The notes under the pieces: model-generated
Told to the model about the DNA's origin: nothing
Database searches by the model: none
The model's input: only the letters and a program-made list of their open reading frames with translations
NCBI RefSeq assembly: GCF_000009985.1
Contig: NC_007626.1
Span: 2,535,943-2,599,942 of the forward strand
DNA from: Paramagnetospirillum magneticum AMB-1
GTDB lineage: Bacteria > Pseudomonadota > Alphaproteobacteria > Rhodospirillales > Magnetospirillaceae
Length of the DNA: 64,000 bases
Direction: 5' to 3'
Shown: positions 11,001-19,386 of the stretch, in pieces
Layout: every line of letters begins with the position of its first letter
How positions within the stretch are numbered: the stretch's first letter is position 1
Program-made: the position numbers and the translations under genes

Positions 11001-11021
11001 GGTTTCCCGGGGGGAATGATC

Positions 11022-11483
11022 ATGCGGTGTCCGTTTTGCGGTCACGACGATACCCAGGTGAAGGACTCGCGGCCGACCGAGGATAACTCGGCCATCCGGC
11101 GGCGGCGGTCCTGCCCGGAATGCGGTTCGCGCTTCACCACTTTCGAGCGGGTGCAGATCCGCGATCTGGTGGTGATCAAGAAGGACGGCGGACGCTCGCC
11201 CTTCGATCGCGACAAGGTCCTGAAATCCCTGCGAATCGCCTTACGCAAGCGTCCGGTGGATGACGAGCAGATCGAGCGCATCGTCAATGGCATCCATCGC
11301 CGCCTGGAAAGCATGGGCGAGAACGAGGTTCCCTCCAAGTTCATCGGCGAATTGGTGATGGAGGTGCTGATGGACCTCGACAAGGTCGCCTATGTCCGTT
11401 ACGCCTCGGTGTACCGCAATTTCCGCGAAGCCAAGGACTTCGAGGATTTTCTGGGGAAGATGGTTGTCCCACGCCTCGACTGA
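11022..11483 (+). CDS. nrdR: Transcriptional repressor NrdR
   Basis: A 153-aa zinc-ribbon/ATP-cone repressor of ribonucleotide reductase genes, which senses dATP/ATP. The zinc ribbon CPFCG ... CPECGSRF (cysteines near 3, 6, 31, 34) is complete and the ATP-cone follows from about residue 49 (VIKKDGGRSPFDRDK). Of two in-frame ATGs (11016, 11022) the second gives the family start MRCPFCG and better spacing to the GGGG at 11011-11014. Its 3' end overlaps the probable ribD start by 20 bases, so the two are translationally linked. Its expected targets, the nrd genes, are not in the window. Confidence 0.95.
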   Translation: MRCPFCGHDDTQVKDSRPTEDNSAIRRRRSCPECGSRFTTFERVQIRDLVVIKKDGGRSPFDRDKVLKSLRIALRKRPVDDEQIERIVNGIHRRLESMGENEVPSKFIGELVMEVLMDLDKVAYVRYASVYRNFREAKDFEDFLGKMVVPRLD

Positions 11484-12591
11484 CCGCACTCAGGGAGAGA
11501 TCGACCTCGGCCACATGCGGGCAGCCCTGGCGCTCGCCCGCCGTGGCCTGGGCACCGTGTGGCCCAATCCGGCGGTGGGCTGCGTCATCGTCAAGGACGG
11601 ACGGGTGGTGGGACGCGGCTGGACCCAGCCGGGCGGCCGCCCCCACGCCGAGACCGAGGCCCTGGCCATGGCCGGAAGCGCCGCCCTGGGCGCCACCGTC
11701 TATGTGACCCTGGAGCCCTGCGCCCATCACGGCAAGACGGCGCCCTGCGCCGACGCCCTGGTCGCCGCCGGGGTGTCCCGCGTGGTGGTGGCGGTCCAGG
11801 ACCCGGATTCCCGGGTGGCCGGCAAGGGTGTCGACCGCCTGCGGGTGGCGGGCATTCCGGTGACCGAGGGCGTGCTGCATGCCGAGGCCGCCGAACTGAA
11901 TGCCGGCTTCTTCCTGCGCATCAATACCGGACGGCCCCTGGTCACCCTGAAGCTGGCGACCACCCTGGATGGCCGTATCGCCACCCATACCGGCGAAAGC
12001 CGCTGGATCACCGGCGATCAGGCCCGGTCGGCGGCCCATCTGCTGCGTGCCGAGACCGACGCCATCATGGTGGGCAGCGGCACGGCCCTGCACGACGATC
12101 CCGACCTGACCTGCCGCCTGCCGGGGCTGGTGGAGCGGTCTCCGGTCCGCGTGGTGGTGGACGGGCGCCTGCGCCTGCCCCTGACCAGCCGGCTGGTCGC
12201 CACCGCCAATGATGTTCCCACCTGGCTGCTGACCCTGGAGGATTGCGACGTCAACCGCCGCGAAGCCTACGAGGACGCCGGCGTGGACGTGGTCGAGGTC
12301 TCTCCCGGTGCCGATGGCGCCATCGATCTGGAACTGGCGCTGCAGGCGCTGGGCGAAAGCGGTGTGACGCGGGTTCTGGTGGAGGGCGGGGCCCATCTGT
12401 CCGCCGCCTTGCTGCGGGCCGGTCTGGTGGACCGCATGGTGTGGTTCCGCGCCCCCCGCCTGATGGGCGGCGATGGCTTGCCGGCGGCCGTGTCGTTCGG
12501 CATCGACCACCTGGCCCAGACTCCCCATTTCGAGCGCGTCGAGATTCGCCCGGTAGGCGACGACGTGATGGAAACCTATATCCGTCTATAG
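11464..12591 (+). CDS. ribD: Riboflavin biosynthesis deaminase/reductase
   Basis: Bifunctional enzyme of 375 aa: diaminohydroxyphosphoribosylaminopyrimidine deaminase followed by the uracil reductase. The N-terminal deaminase has the zinc site HAETEA (about 61) and PCAHHGKTAPC (about 85-95). The reductase half starts near residue 150 (VTLKLATTLDGRIA) and ends with the LVEGGAHLSAALL and LMGGDG motifs. The start is uncertain: a TTG at 11464, inside the nrdR end and preceded by GGGAAG, keeps the residues normally found before MRAALALARRG, whereas the first ATG is at 11515. It heads the riboflavin genes, followed 18 bases later by ribE. Confidence 0.93.
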   Translation: MSHASTDRTQGEIDLGHMRAALALARRGLGTVWPNPAVGCVIVKDGRVVGRGWTQPGGRPHAETEALAMAGSAALGATVYVTLEPCAHHGKTAPCADALVAAGVSRVVVAVQDPDSRVAGKGVDRLRVAGIPVTEGVLHAEAAELNAGFFLRINTGRPLVTLKLATTLDGRIATHTGESRWITGDQARSAAHLLRAETDAIMVGSGTALHDDPDLTCRLPGLVERSPVRVVVDGRLRLPLTSRLVATANDVPTWLLTLEDCDVNRREAYEDAGVDVVEVSPGADGAIDLELALQALGESGVTRVLVEGGAHLSAALLRAGLVDRMVWFRAPRLMGGDGLPAAVSFGIDHLAQTPHFERVEIRPVGDDVMETYIRL

Positions 12592-12609
12592 AAAGCAGCG
12601 AGGTCCCTC

Positions 12610-13202
12610 ATGTTCACCGGCATCGTCACCGATCTCGGCGTGGTGCGCCGTATCGTTCGCGGCGAGGGGCGGGAAGCCCGCTTCGAGATCGCCAGCGGCT
12701 ACGACACCGCCACCATCGCCATCGGGGCCAGCATCGCCCATAACGGCGTGTGCCTGACCATCGTCGAGGTGGGGCCGGACTGGCACACGGTGGAGGCCTC
12801 GGCCGAGACCCTGTCCAAGACCACCCTGGGTGGTTGGAAAGAGGGCTCCAGGTCAACCTGGAACGGGCGCTCAAGGTGGGCGACGAACTGGGCGGCCATA
12901 TCGTTTCGGGCCACGTGGACGGCGTGGCCAAGGTGATCAGCATCACGCCCGAAAACGAATCCAAGCGCTATGTCTTCGAGACGCCCGCCGATCTGGCCTG
13001 TTTCGTGGCCCCCAAGGGCTCGGTGGCGCTGGACGGCGTGTCGCTGACCGTCAATGAGGTTGACGGACGGCACTTCGGGGTCAACATCATTCCCCACACC
13101 CAGTCGGTGACCACCTTCGGCACCTATCGCCCCGGTGACGAGGTGAATATGGAAATCGACATGCTGGCACGCTATGTTGCGCGGCTGTTGCAAAAGGACT
13201 GA
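12610..13202 (+). pseudogene. ribE: Riboflavin synthase, interrupted by a frameshift
   Basis: Riboflavin synthase alpha subunit, which dismutates two 6,7-dimethyl-8-ribityllumazine molecules. The N-terminal lumazine-binding repeat starts normally (MFTGIVTDLG, then IAHNGVCLTIV), but the frame fails near 12850-12853. The second repeat (NLERALKVGDELGGH, VALDGVSLTVNEV) continues in the next frame from about 12853 to the stop at 13202. The join reads GGCTCCAGGTCAAC, where one more base would restore S-R-V-N-L. With one base added, the gene would encode 197 aa, the usual length for the family. It sits in an otherwise intact operon and is normally essential without riboflavin uptake, so a sequencing error and a true mutation are both possible. 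Confidence 0.88.
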
Positions 13203-13206
13203 CGCC

Positions 13207-14322
13207 TTGGTTTCCGAATATCACGACTATCTGTCGTCCATCGAGGACATCATCGAGGAGGCCCGCCAGGGCCGCATGTTCATCCTGGTGGACGACGAGG
13301 ACCGCGAAAACGAAGGCGATCTGGTGATTCCCGCCGAGATGGCCAACGCCGACGCCATCAATTTCATGGCCCGGTTCGGCCGGGGGCTGATCTGCCTGTC
13401 GCTGACCCGGGGCCGCTGCGAGCATCTGGGCCTCAAGCCCATGAGCAGCGACAACGGTACCCGCATGGAAACCGCCTTCACCGTCTCCATCGAAGCGCGG
13501 GAAGGCGTCACCACGGGCATTTCCGCCGCCGATCGCGCCACCACCATCAAGGCGGCCATCGACGTCGACAAGAACCGCTACGATATCGTCAGCCCCGGGC
13601 ACGTCTTCCCGCTGATGGCCCGCGAGGGCGGCGTCCTGGTGCGGGCCGGGCATACCGAGGCGGCGGTGGATATTTCCCGTCTGGCCGGGCTCAACCCCTC
13701 GGGCGTGATCTGCGAGATCATGAATGACGACGGCACCATGGCCCGCATGCCCGATCTGGTGACGTTCGCCCAGCATCACGGCCTGAAGATCGCCACCATC
13801 GCCGACCTGATCGCCTATCGCCGCCGCAACGACAAAATCGTGGCGCGCGAGGTGGAGACGCCCTTCCACTCCAAGTGGGGCGGCGACTGGAAGATGATGG
13901 TCTACACCAATACCGTGGCTTATGCCGAGCACATCGCCCTGGTCAAGGGCGACCTCGGCGCCGAAGGGCCGGTGATGGTCCGCGTCCACGCGGTCAACGT
14001 GCTCGACGACGTGCTGGGCGACCAGGGCTCGGGCAAGGCCGGCGAGCTTCATTCCGCCATGGAAATGATCGCCGCCCACGGATCGGGTGTCGTGGTCCTG
14101 ATCCGCGAGCCGCGTCCCACCAGCCTGTCCGACACGGTTCGCGCCCATCTGGAGCGCCGCCCGGCGGCTCCGGCGCTGCGCGATTACGGTGTCGGCGCCC
14201 AGATCCTGCTGGATCTCGGCGTCCACGAAATGATTTTGCTGTCCAACACCAAGCGCTCCATCATCGGCCTCGACGGCTATGGCATGAAGGTGGTGGAGCA
14301 GCGGCCGATTCCGGTCGGCTGA
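13207..14322 (+). CDS. ribB: DHBP synthase fused to a degenerate GTP cyclohydrolase II domain
   Basis: A 371-aa protein. The N-terminal half (to about residue 205) is a complete 3,4-dihydroxy-2-butanone-4-phosphate synthase (DDEDRENEGD, RAGHTEAAVD), which makes the four-carbon precursor from ribulose 5-phosphate. The C-terminal half has the fold of GTP cyclohydrolase II, but the zinc cysteines are gone: where active enzymes have ECLTGD and a CDC motif, this one reads AVNVLDD and GSGKA. It matches the RibBX arrangement described for Proteobacteria, so GTP cyclohydrolase II activity must come from another gene. The start is a TTG at 13207, four bases after the ribE stop, with AAAAGGA in front. 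Confidence 0.92.
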   Translation: MVSEYHDYLSSIEDIIEEARQGRMFILVDDEDRENEGDLVIPAEMANADAINFMARFGRGLICLSLTRGRCEHLGLKPMSSDNGTRMETAFTVSIEAREGVTTGISAADRATTIKAAIDVDKNRYDIVSPGHVFPLMAREGGVLVRAGHTEAAVDISRLAGLNPSGVICEIMNDDGTMARMPDLVTFAQHHGLKIATIADLIAYRRRNDKIVAREVETPFHSKWGGDWKMMVYTNTVAYAEHIALVKGDLGAEGPVMVRVHAVNVLDDVLGDQGSGKAGELHSAMEMIAAHGSGVVVLIREPRPTSLSDTVRAHLERRPAAPALRDYGVGAQILLDLGVHEMILLSNTKRSIIGLDGYGMKVVEQRPIPVG

Positions 14323-14338
14323 ACCGTACCGACGAGGG

Positions 14339-14361
14339 CTGGCCCCGCAAGGCGGGGCCAG
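14339..14361 (+). terminator. Hairpin after ribB
   Basis: CTGGCCCCGC / GCGGGGCCAG, a 10-bp stem with a 3-base loop, starts 16 bases after the ribB stop. No T run follows. It immediately precedes repeat A, so the gap before ribH holds two structured elements. Confidence 0.5.
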
Positions 14362-14374
14362 AGTGAGGAGGCAA

Positions 14375-14435
14375 GCCCAAGGGGCGCCGCGGCTTATGCC
14401 GCGAAAGCCAAGCGAAGCGCCCGGCGCCTGAGGGC
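14375..14435. repeat. Dispersed intergenic repeat A, copy 1
   Basis: A 61-base element between ribB and ribH: GCCCAAGGGG, a palindrome CGCGGCTTATGCCGCG, AAAGCCAAGCG, then CGCCCGGCGCCTGAGGGC. The same order of blocks recurs at 31394-31463. The element ends six bases before the ribH ribosome binding site and would be part of the transcript. No RFN (FMN riboswitch) core was recognised in it. Confidence 0.6.
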
Positions 14436-14456
14436 TATGTAAGGAGAGTTTCCAAC

Positions 14457-14909
14457 ATGGCGAAGGTTCTCATTATCGAGGCCCGCTTCTACGATCACAT
14501 CGCCGACGGGCTGCTGGCCGGGGCGCGTGCCGAATTCGACAAGGCCGGCGTCGCCCACGACCTGCTGGTGGTGCCGGGCATCTTCGAACTGCCCGCCGCG
14601 CTGAAGCTGGTGCTGACCGCCGCCGAGCAGGGTAACGACAAGGCCCGCTACGACGGCTTCGTCACCCTGGGCTGCGCCATCCGGGGCGAATCCGACCACT
14701 ACCACCACGTGGGCACCGAGTGCATGCGCGGCATCGCCGACCTGTCCATGGCCTATGATCTGGCCTTGGGCAACGGGGTGCTGACCGTGCACAACGAGGC
14801 CCAGGCCCTGGCGCGCTCCGATCCGGCGCGCAAGAATCTGGGCGGCCAGGCGGCGCGGGCCTGCCTGCGCATGATGGCGGTCAAGCGCGAACTGGGGTTG
14901 TCGTCATGA
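14457..14909 (+). CDS. ribH: 6,7-dimethyl-8-ribityllumazine synthase
   Basis: Lumazine synthase (150 aa), condensing the RibD pathway product with the RibB product to give the substrate of riboflavin synthase. It has the family motifs [26 protein letters not shown] (catalytic histidine in DHYHH) and [11 protein letters not shown]; in most homologues the last stretch reads GVLTxxxxxQA. A strong AAGGAGAG lies 9 bases before the ATG. The stop overlaps the nusB start as ATGA, a translational coupling typical of alphaproteobacterial ribH-nusB pairs. Confidence 0.95.
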
Positions 14910-15376
14910 GCACCGTCAATCCCTCCGTCGCCAAGCGCAGCGCGGCGCGCCTTGCCGCCGTCCAGGTCCTCTACCAGATGGAGATGACCGGGGCCGATAC
15001 CGAGCGCGCGCTGCAGGACGCCAAGGACCGCCGGGCCGCCGAGCCCAAGGGCCGCATGGCCGATCCCGACAACTCGCTGCTCAATCAGGTGGTGCGCGGC
15101 GTTTCCGCCCAGTTGGAGGACATCGACGGCCATGTGGGCCGGGCGCTGTCCGGGGACTGGACCGTGGAGCGGCTGGAAGCGGTGCTGCGTGCCATCGTCC
15201 GCGCCGGCGCCTGGGAATTGTCGGCCCGGCCGCAGACTCCGGCCCGGGTGTGCATCTCCGAATGGGTCGACGTGGCCCATGCCTTCTATTCCGGCCCCGA
15301 ACCGGGGTTGGTCAATGGCGTGCTCGACCATCTGGCCCAGACCCTGAGGGGCGGGGAGATGGGCAAGGGCGCCTAG
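14906..15376 (+). CDS. nusB: Transcription antitermination factor NusB
   Basis: A 156-aa all-helical RNA-binding protein of the rRNA antitermination complex, working with NusE (S10). Conserved stretches are [15 protein letters not shown] at the N-terminus, LLNQVVRGV in the middle, and the C-terminal WVDVAHAFY and [10 protein letters not shown]. It overlaps ribH by four bases and ends one base before thiL, so it is in the middle of a tight operon. Confidence 0.95.
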
Positions 15377-15377
15377 G

Positions 15378-16389
15378 ATGAGCGGCGGGGCACCCGACGA
15401 GTTCGGTCTGATCGCCGAATTGTTTGCCCCGCTGGCCGCCGGTTTTCCCGGCGCCCTGGGTCTGACCGACGACGCAGCCTTCATCGCGGCCGAGCCTGGA
15501 TTCGATACGGTCGCCACCATGGATTCCATGGTGGCCGGCGTGCACTTCCTTGCCGATGACCCGCCGGATCTGGTGGCGCGCAAGCTGATCCGGGTCAATC
15601 TGTCCGATCTGGCCGCCAAGGGGGCCGAGCCCCGGCTGCTGATGCTGTCCGCGGCTTTTCCCCGGGGCGTGACCCAGGACTGGCTGCGGACCTTCGGGGC
15701 CGGTCTGGCCGAGGATGTGAGGGCGTTCGGCGTTCATCTCATCGGCGGCGACACGGTGTCCACGCCGGGGCCGCTGACCCTGACGCTCACCGCCCTGGGC
15801 GGTCGGGCGGGGCGGGGAATCCGGCGCTCGGGCGCACAAGGCCGGCGATACCGTCTGGGTATCGGGCAGCATCGGCGACGGCGCCCTGGGGCTGAAGGCC
15901 ATTCGTCACCAGTTGCCGGGACTGTCCGCTGTCCACCAAGAGTTTCTCACCGGGCGTTACCGCCTGCCGCAGCCCCGGGTGGGCCTCGGGCCTCGGCTGG
16001 TGGGATTGGCCCATGGCGCCATGGACGTCTCGGACGGCCTGGTTCAGGACCTGGGGCACCTGTGCCGGGCTTCCGGATTGGCGGCCAGGATCGAAGCGGC
16101 GCAAGTGCCGCTATCGCCGGCCGCCGCGGCCGCCTTGGGCCGGGACCAGTCCCTGCTTGCCTCGGTGCTGGCGGGGGGCGATGATTACGAGGTGCTGTTC
16201 ACCGCAGCCCCCGGGGCGAGCCCGGACGTCGACCGCATGGCGGCGGAACTGGGGCTGGCACTCACGGCCATCGGCTCGCTGGGCGAAGGAGAGCCGGGAA
16301 CGGTGGCGGTCATTGGGCCAGACGGTGAGAATGTTCCGGTCGGGCAGGGGGGCTGGCGCCATTTCGGCGGCATGCAACAGGGGGAATAA
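15378..16389 (+). pseudogene. thiL: Thiamine-monophosphate kinase, interrupted by a frameshift
   Basis: Thiamine-monophosphate kinase, last step to thiamine diphosphate. The first frame covers the N-terminal half (LTDDAAFI, MDSMVAGVHF, LIGGDTV) and fails just after IRRSGA near 15837. The next frame continues with KAGDTVWVSG, then MDVSDGLVQDLG and GGDDYEVLF to the stop at 16389. In GGCGCACAAGGCC one base fewer would join the halves into 336 aa, the normal length. The break is about 3 kb from the ribE frameshift in the same operon, which makes sequence quality a serious alternative to real inactivation. In-frame context and neighbours leave the identity secure. Confidence 0.87.
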
Positions 16390-16392
16390 CTT

Positions 16393-16854
16393 TTGGTCCG
16401 TTTGATTTTCATGGTGGTGGCGTTGCTGATGCTGATCGGCGCGGTCATCGGTGGCCTGTATTTCTGGGGCATCGATCCGCTGGCCAAGCTGGGCATCACC
16501 GCGCCCATGATGAACAAGGAACCGGCGGCTCCGCCGCCGCCGCCGCCGCCCAGCTATGTGGATTTCGGCCTGCTGATCGTGCCGGTCATCCAGGATCGTG
16601 AAGTCAAGAAGCAAGCGGAAATGATCGTCCGGCTGGAAGTCGATCCCAAGAACAAGGAGATCGTCGCCAAGAACCTGCCGCGCCTGCAGAACGCCTATCT
16701 TGCCGAGATGATCACCTATCTGGGCAATACGGTAAAGGAAGGGCAGCCGCTGGATATTCCCGCCATCCGCCGGCGCCTGACTATCAGCGCCGAAAAGACG
16801 CTGGGAGGGGTCTACGTCAAGGACGTGGCCATCGAGAATCCCAATCTGAAATAG
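16393..16854 (+). CDS. FliL-like membrane-anchored protein
   Basis: A 153-aa protein with one N-terminal membrane segment (about residues 4-26), a proline run (EPAAPPPPPPPSY, about 44-56) and a soluble, presumably periplasmic domain. The C-terminal part (EMIVRLEVDP, PRLQNAYLAEM, then RRLTISAEKTLGGVYVKDV) has the pattern of FliL, the flagellar basal-body stator partner, but is not a close match, so the name is a suggestion. The start is a TTG at 16393, three bases after thiL; an ATG at 16411 would remove part of the membrane segment. No other flagellar gene is near. Confidence 0.7.
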   Translation: MVRLIFMVVALLMLIGAVIGGLYFWGIDPLAKLGITAPMMNKEPAAPPPPPPPSYVDFGLLIVPVIQDREVKKQAEMIVRLEVDPKNKEIVAKNLPRLQNAYLAEMITYLGNTVKEGQPLDIPAIRRRLTISAEKTLGGVYVKDVAIENPNLK

Positions 16855-17131
16855 CCTCTACCTCTTTGGCCAGTTCCATCGGCCAATCGGACCTGCCCGA
16901 AGGTGCAGGTGGGGGCGGTTAATGATGGATATTCGGTACCGAAATTGCCGAGGTGGTGAGTTTTCATCGCAATAATTCCAGAATATGGTCGCGATGAGAG
17001 CATTTTATTGCATCACTGCGGTTCTTCTGGCAGTTTCACCACGCTTCCGTCGCCTTCTCCGGACCCGGCCTTCGTGGTCGGCTATTGGGGGTATGCGGCG
17101 CCAAGAAGACTCATCAGGGGACTCGAACCAC
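16855..17131. other. Intergenic region upstream of hppA
   Basis: 277 bases. A short hairpin TTGGCC ... GGCCAA (16867-16887) follows the FliL-like gene and could be a weak terminator; a second small inverted repeat (CCTGCC ... GGTGCAGG) follows. The stretch 16920-16990 is AT-rich and the likely site of the hppA promoter, though no clean -35/-10 pair was found. The frame upstream of the hppA ATG is open from 16985 but shows no family similarity. Confidence 0.5.
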
Positions 17132-19213
17132 ATGACCTACCTCTTCGTGATCGCATGCGGCGTTCTGGCGCTGCTGTACGGGGTCTACGCCATCAAGTCG
17201 GTGATGGCGACCTCGGCCGGCACCGCTCGGATGCAGGAAATTGCCGCTGCCGTACAGGAAGGCGCCGCCGCCTACCTGAACCGGCAGTACACCACCATCG
17301 CCATGGTCGGCGTCGTCGTCGCCATCATCCTGGCCGCCCGCCTGGGCATCTACCAGGCCGTCGGCTTCGTCATCGGCGCGGTGCTCTCGGGCGTCGCCGG
17401 CTACGTGGGCATGAACGTTTCCGTTCGCGCCAACGTCCGTACCGCCGAGGCTGCCCGTTCGGGTGGCATGCAGCAGGCCCTGGACGTGGCCTTCAAGTCG
17501 GGCGCCATCACCGGTCTGCTGGTGGTTGGTCTCGGCCTGATCGGCGTCGCCGGCTACTACATGATCCTGAAGAACGTCGGCATCGACCCGCGCGGCCTTC
17601 TCGAGGCCCTGGTGGCCCTGTCGTTCGGCGCTTCGCTGATTTCCATCTTCGCCCGTCTGGGCGGCGGCATCTTCACCAAGGGCGCCGACGTGGGCGCCGA
17701 TCTGGTGGGCAAGGTCGAAGCGGGTATCCCCGAGGATGACCCCCGCAACCCGGCCGTGATCGCCGACAACGTGGGCGACAACGTCGGCGATTGCGCCGGC
17801 ATGGCCGCCGACCTGTTCGAGACCTATGCGGTGACCGTCGTCGGCACCATGCTGCTGGGCTCGATCTTCTTCACCGGCGTTGCCCAGGAACAGATGATGA
17901 TGCTGCCGCTGATCATCTGCGGCGTGTGCATCTTCGCCTCCATCGTCGGCACCTTCTTCGTGAAGCTCGACGCCACCAACAACATCATGAAGGCGCTGTA
18001 CAAGGGCGTCATCGTGACCGCGGTTCTTTCGGCGATCTTCGTCGCGGTGATCATCAACGTCTACCTGGGTGGCTTCGCCGCCACGTTCAAGACGGCCACC
18101 CTGACCATCACCGGCATGGACCTCTACGTCTGCGCCATCATCGGCCTGGTCGTCACCGGCCTGCTGGTGTGGATCACCGAGTACTACACCGGCACCGATT
18201 ACCGTCCGGTCAAGTCGGTGGCCCAGGCTTCGACCACCGGTCACGGCACCAACGTGATCCAGGGTCTGGCGGTTTCCATGGAAGCCTGCGCCCTGCCGGT
18301 GATCGTGATCTCCGTCGCCATCATCGTGTCGTACAAGATCGCCGGCCTGTTCGGCATCTCGGTGGCCGCGACCACCATGCTGGCCCTGGCCGGCATGATC
18401 GTTGCCCTCGACGCCTACGGCCCGGTGACCGACAACGCCGGCGGCATCGCCGAAATGGCCGAGCTGCCCAAGGAGGTCCGCAAGACCACCGACGCTCTCG
18501 ACGCCGTGGGCAACACCACCAAGGCCGTCACCAAGGGCTACGCCATCGGTTCGGCTGGTCTGGCCTCGCTGGTGCTGTTCGCCGCCTATACCGAGGACCT
18601 GCATCACTACTTCCCCAACCTGAACATCACGTTCAGCCTCGAGGATCCCTTCGTGGTGGTCGGCCTGTTCCTCGGCGGTTTGCTGCCCTACCTGTTCGGT
18701 GCCATGGGCATGCAGGCGGTGGGTCGCGCCGCCGGTTCGGTGGTGGTGGAAGTCCGCCGCCAGTTCAAGGAAATCCCCGGCATCATGGAAGGCACGTCCA
18801 AGCCCGATTACGGTCGCGCCGTGGACATGCTGACCAAGGCCGCCATCAAGGAGATGATTGTCCCCTCGATGCTGCCGGTGCTGTCGCCGATCGTCCTGTA
18901 CTTCGTCATCCTGCTGGCTGCCGATCAGAAGGCCGCCTTTACCGCCGTGGGCGCCATGCTGCTGGGCACCATCGTCACCGGCCTGTTCGTCGCCATCTCG
19001 ATGACCTCGGGCGGCGGCGCTTGGGATAACGCCAAGAAGTACATCGAAGACGGCCATCATGGTGGCAAGGGTTCCGACGCCCACAAGGCGGCGGTCACCG
19101 GTGACACCGTCGGCGATCCCTACAAGGACACCGCCGGCCCCGCCGTCAACCCGATGATCAAGATCATCAACATCGTCGCCATCCTGCTGCTGGCCATGGT
19201 TGCCGGTCACTAA
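17132..19213 (+). CDS. hppA: K+-independent H+-translocating pyrophosphatase
   Basis: Membrane-integral pyrophosphatase (693 aa, about 16 membrane segments) that couples PPi hydrolysis to proton pumping. The catalytic motif DVGADLVGKVE, the DNVGDNVGDCAGMAADLFE stretch and the late GGAWDNAKKYIE and GDTVGDPYKDT motifs are complete. The sequence GNTTKAVTKG carries lysine where K+-dependent enzymes have alanine, which marks the K+-independent class. The ATG at 17132 gives the usual first membrane segment MTYLFVIACGVLALLYG and follows CAGGGGA. Such pumps are common in phototrophic and related alphaproteobacteria and save energy from biosynthetic PPi. It is a single-gene unit closed by two hairpins. 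Confidence 0.97.
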   Translation: MTYLFVIACGVLALLYGVYAIKSVMATSAGTARMQEIAAAVQEGAAAYLNRQYTTIAMVGVVVAIILAARLGIYQAVGFVIGAVLSGVAGYVGMNVSVRANVRTAEAARSGGMQQALDVAFKSGAITGLLVVGLGLIGVAGYYMILKNVGIDPRGLLEALVALSFGASLISIFARLGGGIFTKGADVGADLVGKVEAGIPEDDPRNPAVIADNVGDNVGDCAGMAADLFETYAVTVVGTMLLGSIFFTGVAQEQMMMLPLIICGVCIFASIVGTFFVKLDATNNIMKALYKGVIVTAVLSAIFVAVIINVYLGGFAATFKTATLTITGMDLYVCAIIGLVVTGLLVWITEYYTGTDYRPVKSVAQASTTGHGTNVIQGLAVSMEACALPVIVISVAIIVSYKIAGLFGISVAATTMLALAGMIVALDAYGPVTDNAGGIAEMAELPKEVRKTTDALDAVGNTTKAVTKGYAIGSAGLASLVLFAAYTEDLHHYFPNLNITFSLEDPFVVVGLFLGGLLPYLFGAMGMQAVGRAAGSVVVEVRRQFKEIPGIMEGTSKPDYGRAVDMLTKAAIKEMIVPSMLPVLSPIVLYFVILLAADQKAAFTAVGAMLLGTIVTGLFVAISMTSGGGAWDNAKKYIEDGHHGGKGSDAHKAAVTGDTVGDPYKDTAGPAVNPMIKIINIVAILLLAMVAGH

Positions 19214-19222
19214 TGGGCTGAT

Positions 19223-19249
19223 CCGGGCGGAGGGAAACCTTCCGCCCGG
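19223..19249 (+). terminator. First hairpin after hppA
   Basis: A 12-bp stem CCGGGCGGAGGG / CCTTCCGCCCGG with an AAA loop, 9 bases after the hppA stop, without a T run. Confidence 0.55.
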
Positions 19250-19289
19250 TGACCCTGACTGAAGACCAGCCGGAAACAGGCTGAAACGG

Positions 19290-19319
19290 AAACCCCGGTC
19301 GGAAACGACCGGGGTTTTT
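19290..19319. terminator. Bidirectional terminator hppA / bamE
   Basis: AACCCCGGTCG / CGACCGGGGTT around a GAAA loop, followed by TTTTT on the plus strand and flanked by AAA on its left. It lies between the convergent hppA and bamE genes and can serve both. Confidence 0.85.
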
Positions 19320-19386
19320 GTGTCTGAAGTGGTGAATTTCGCGGGCAGCCCGGGGCGCGTATGCCGGCGGTCTGGATCGAAAGAGG

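Noticed and set aside
14323..14456. FMN riboswitch before ribH
   Set aside because: The gap is structured, but no RFN-element core could be found, and the same structure recurs upstream of an unrelated gene, so it is a dispersed repeat.
17114..19210. A 698-codon open frame on the minus strand opposite hppA
   Set aside because: It mirrors the pyrophosphatase gene; long antisense frames arise from the GC-rich codon use. Composition (His/Gly/Asp-rich) and lack of any motif mark it as a shadow.
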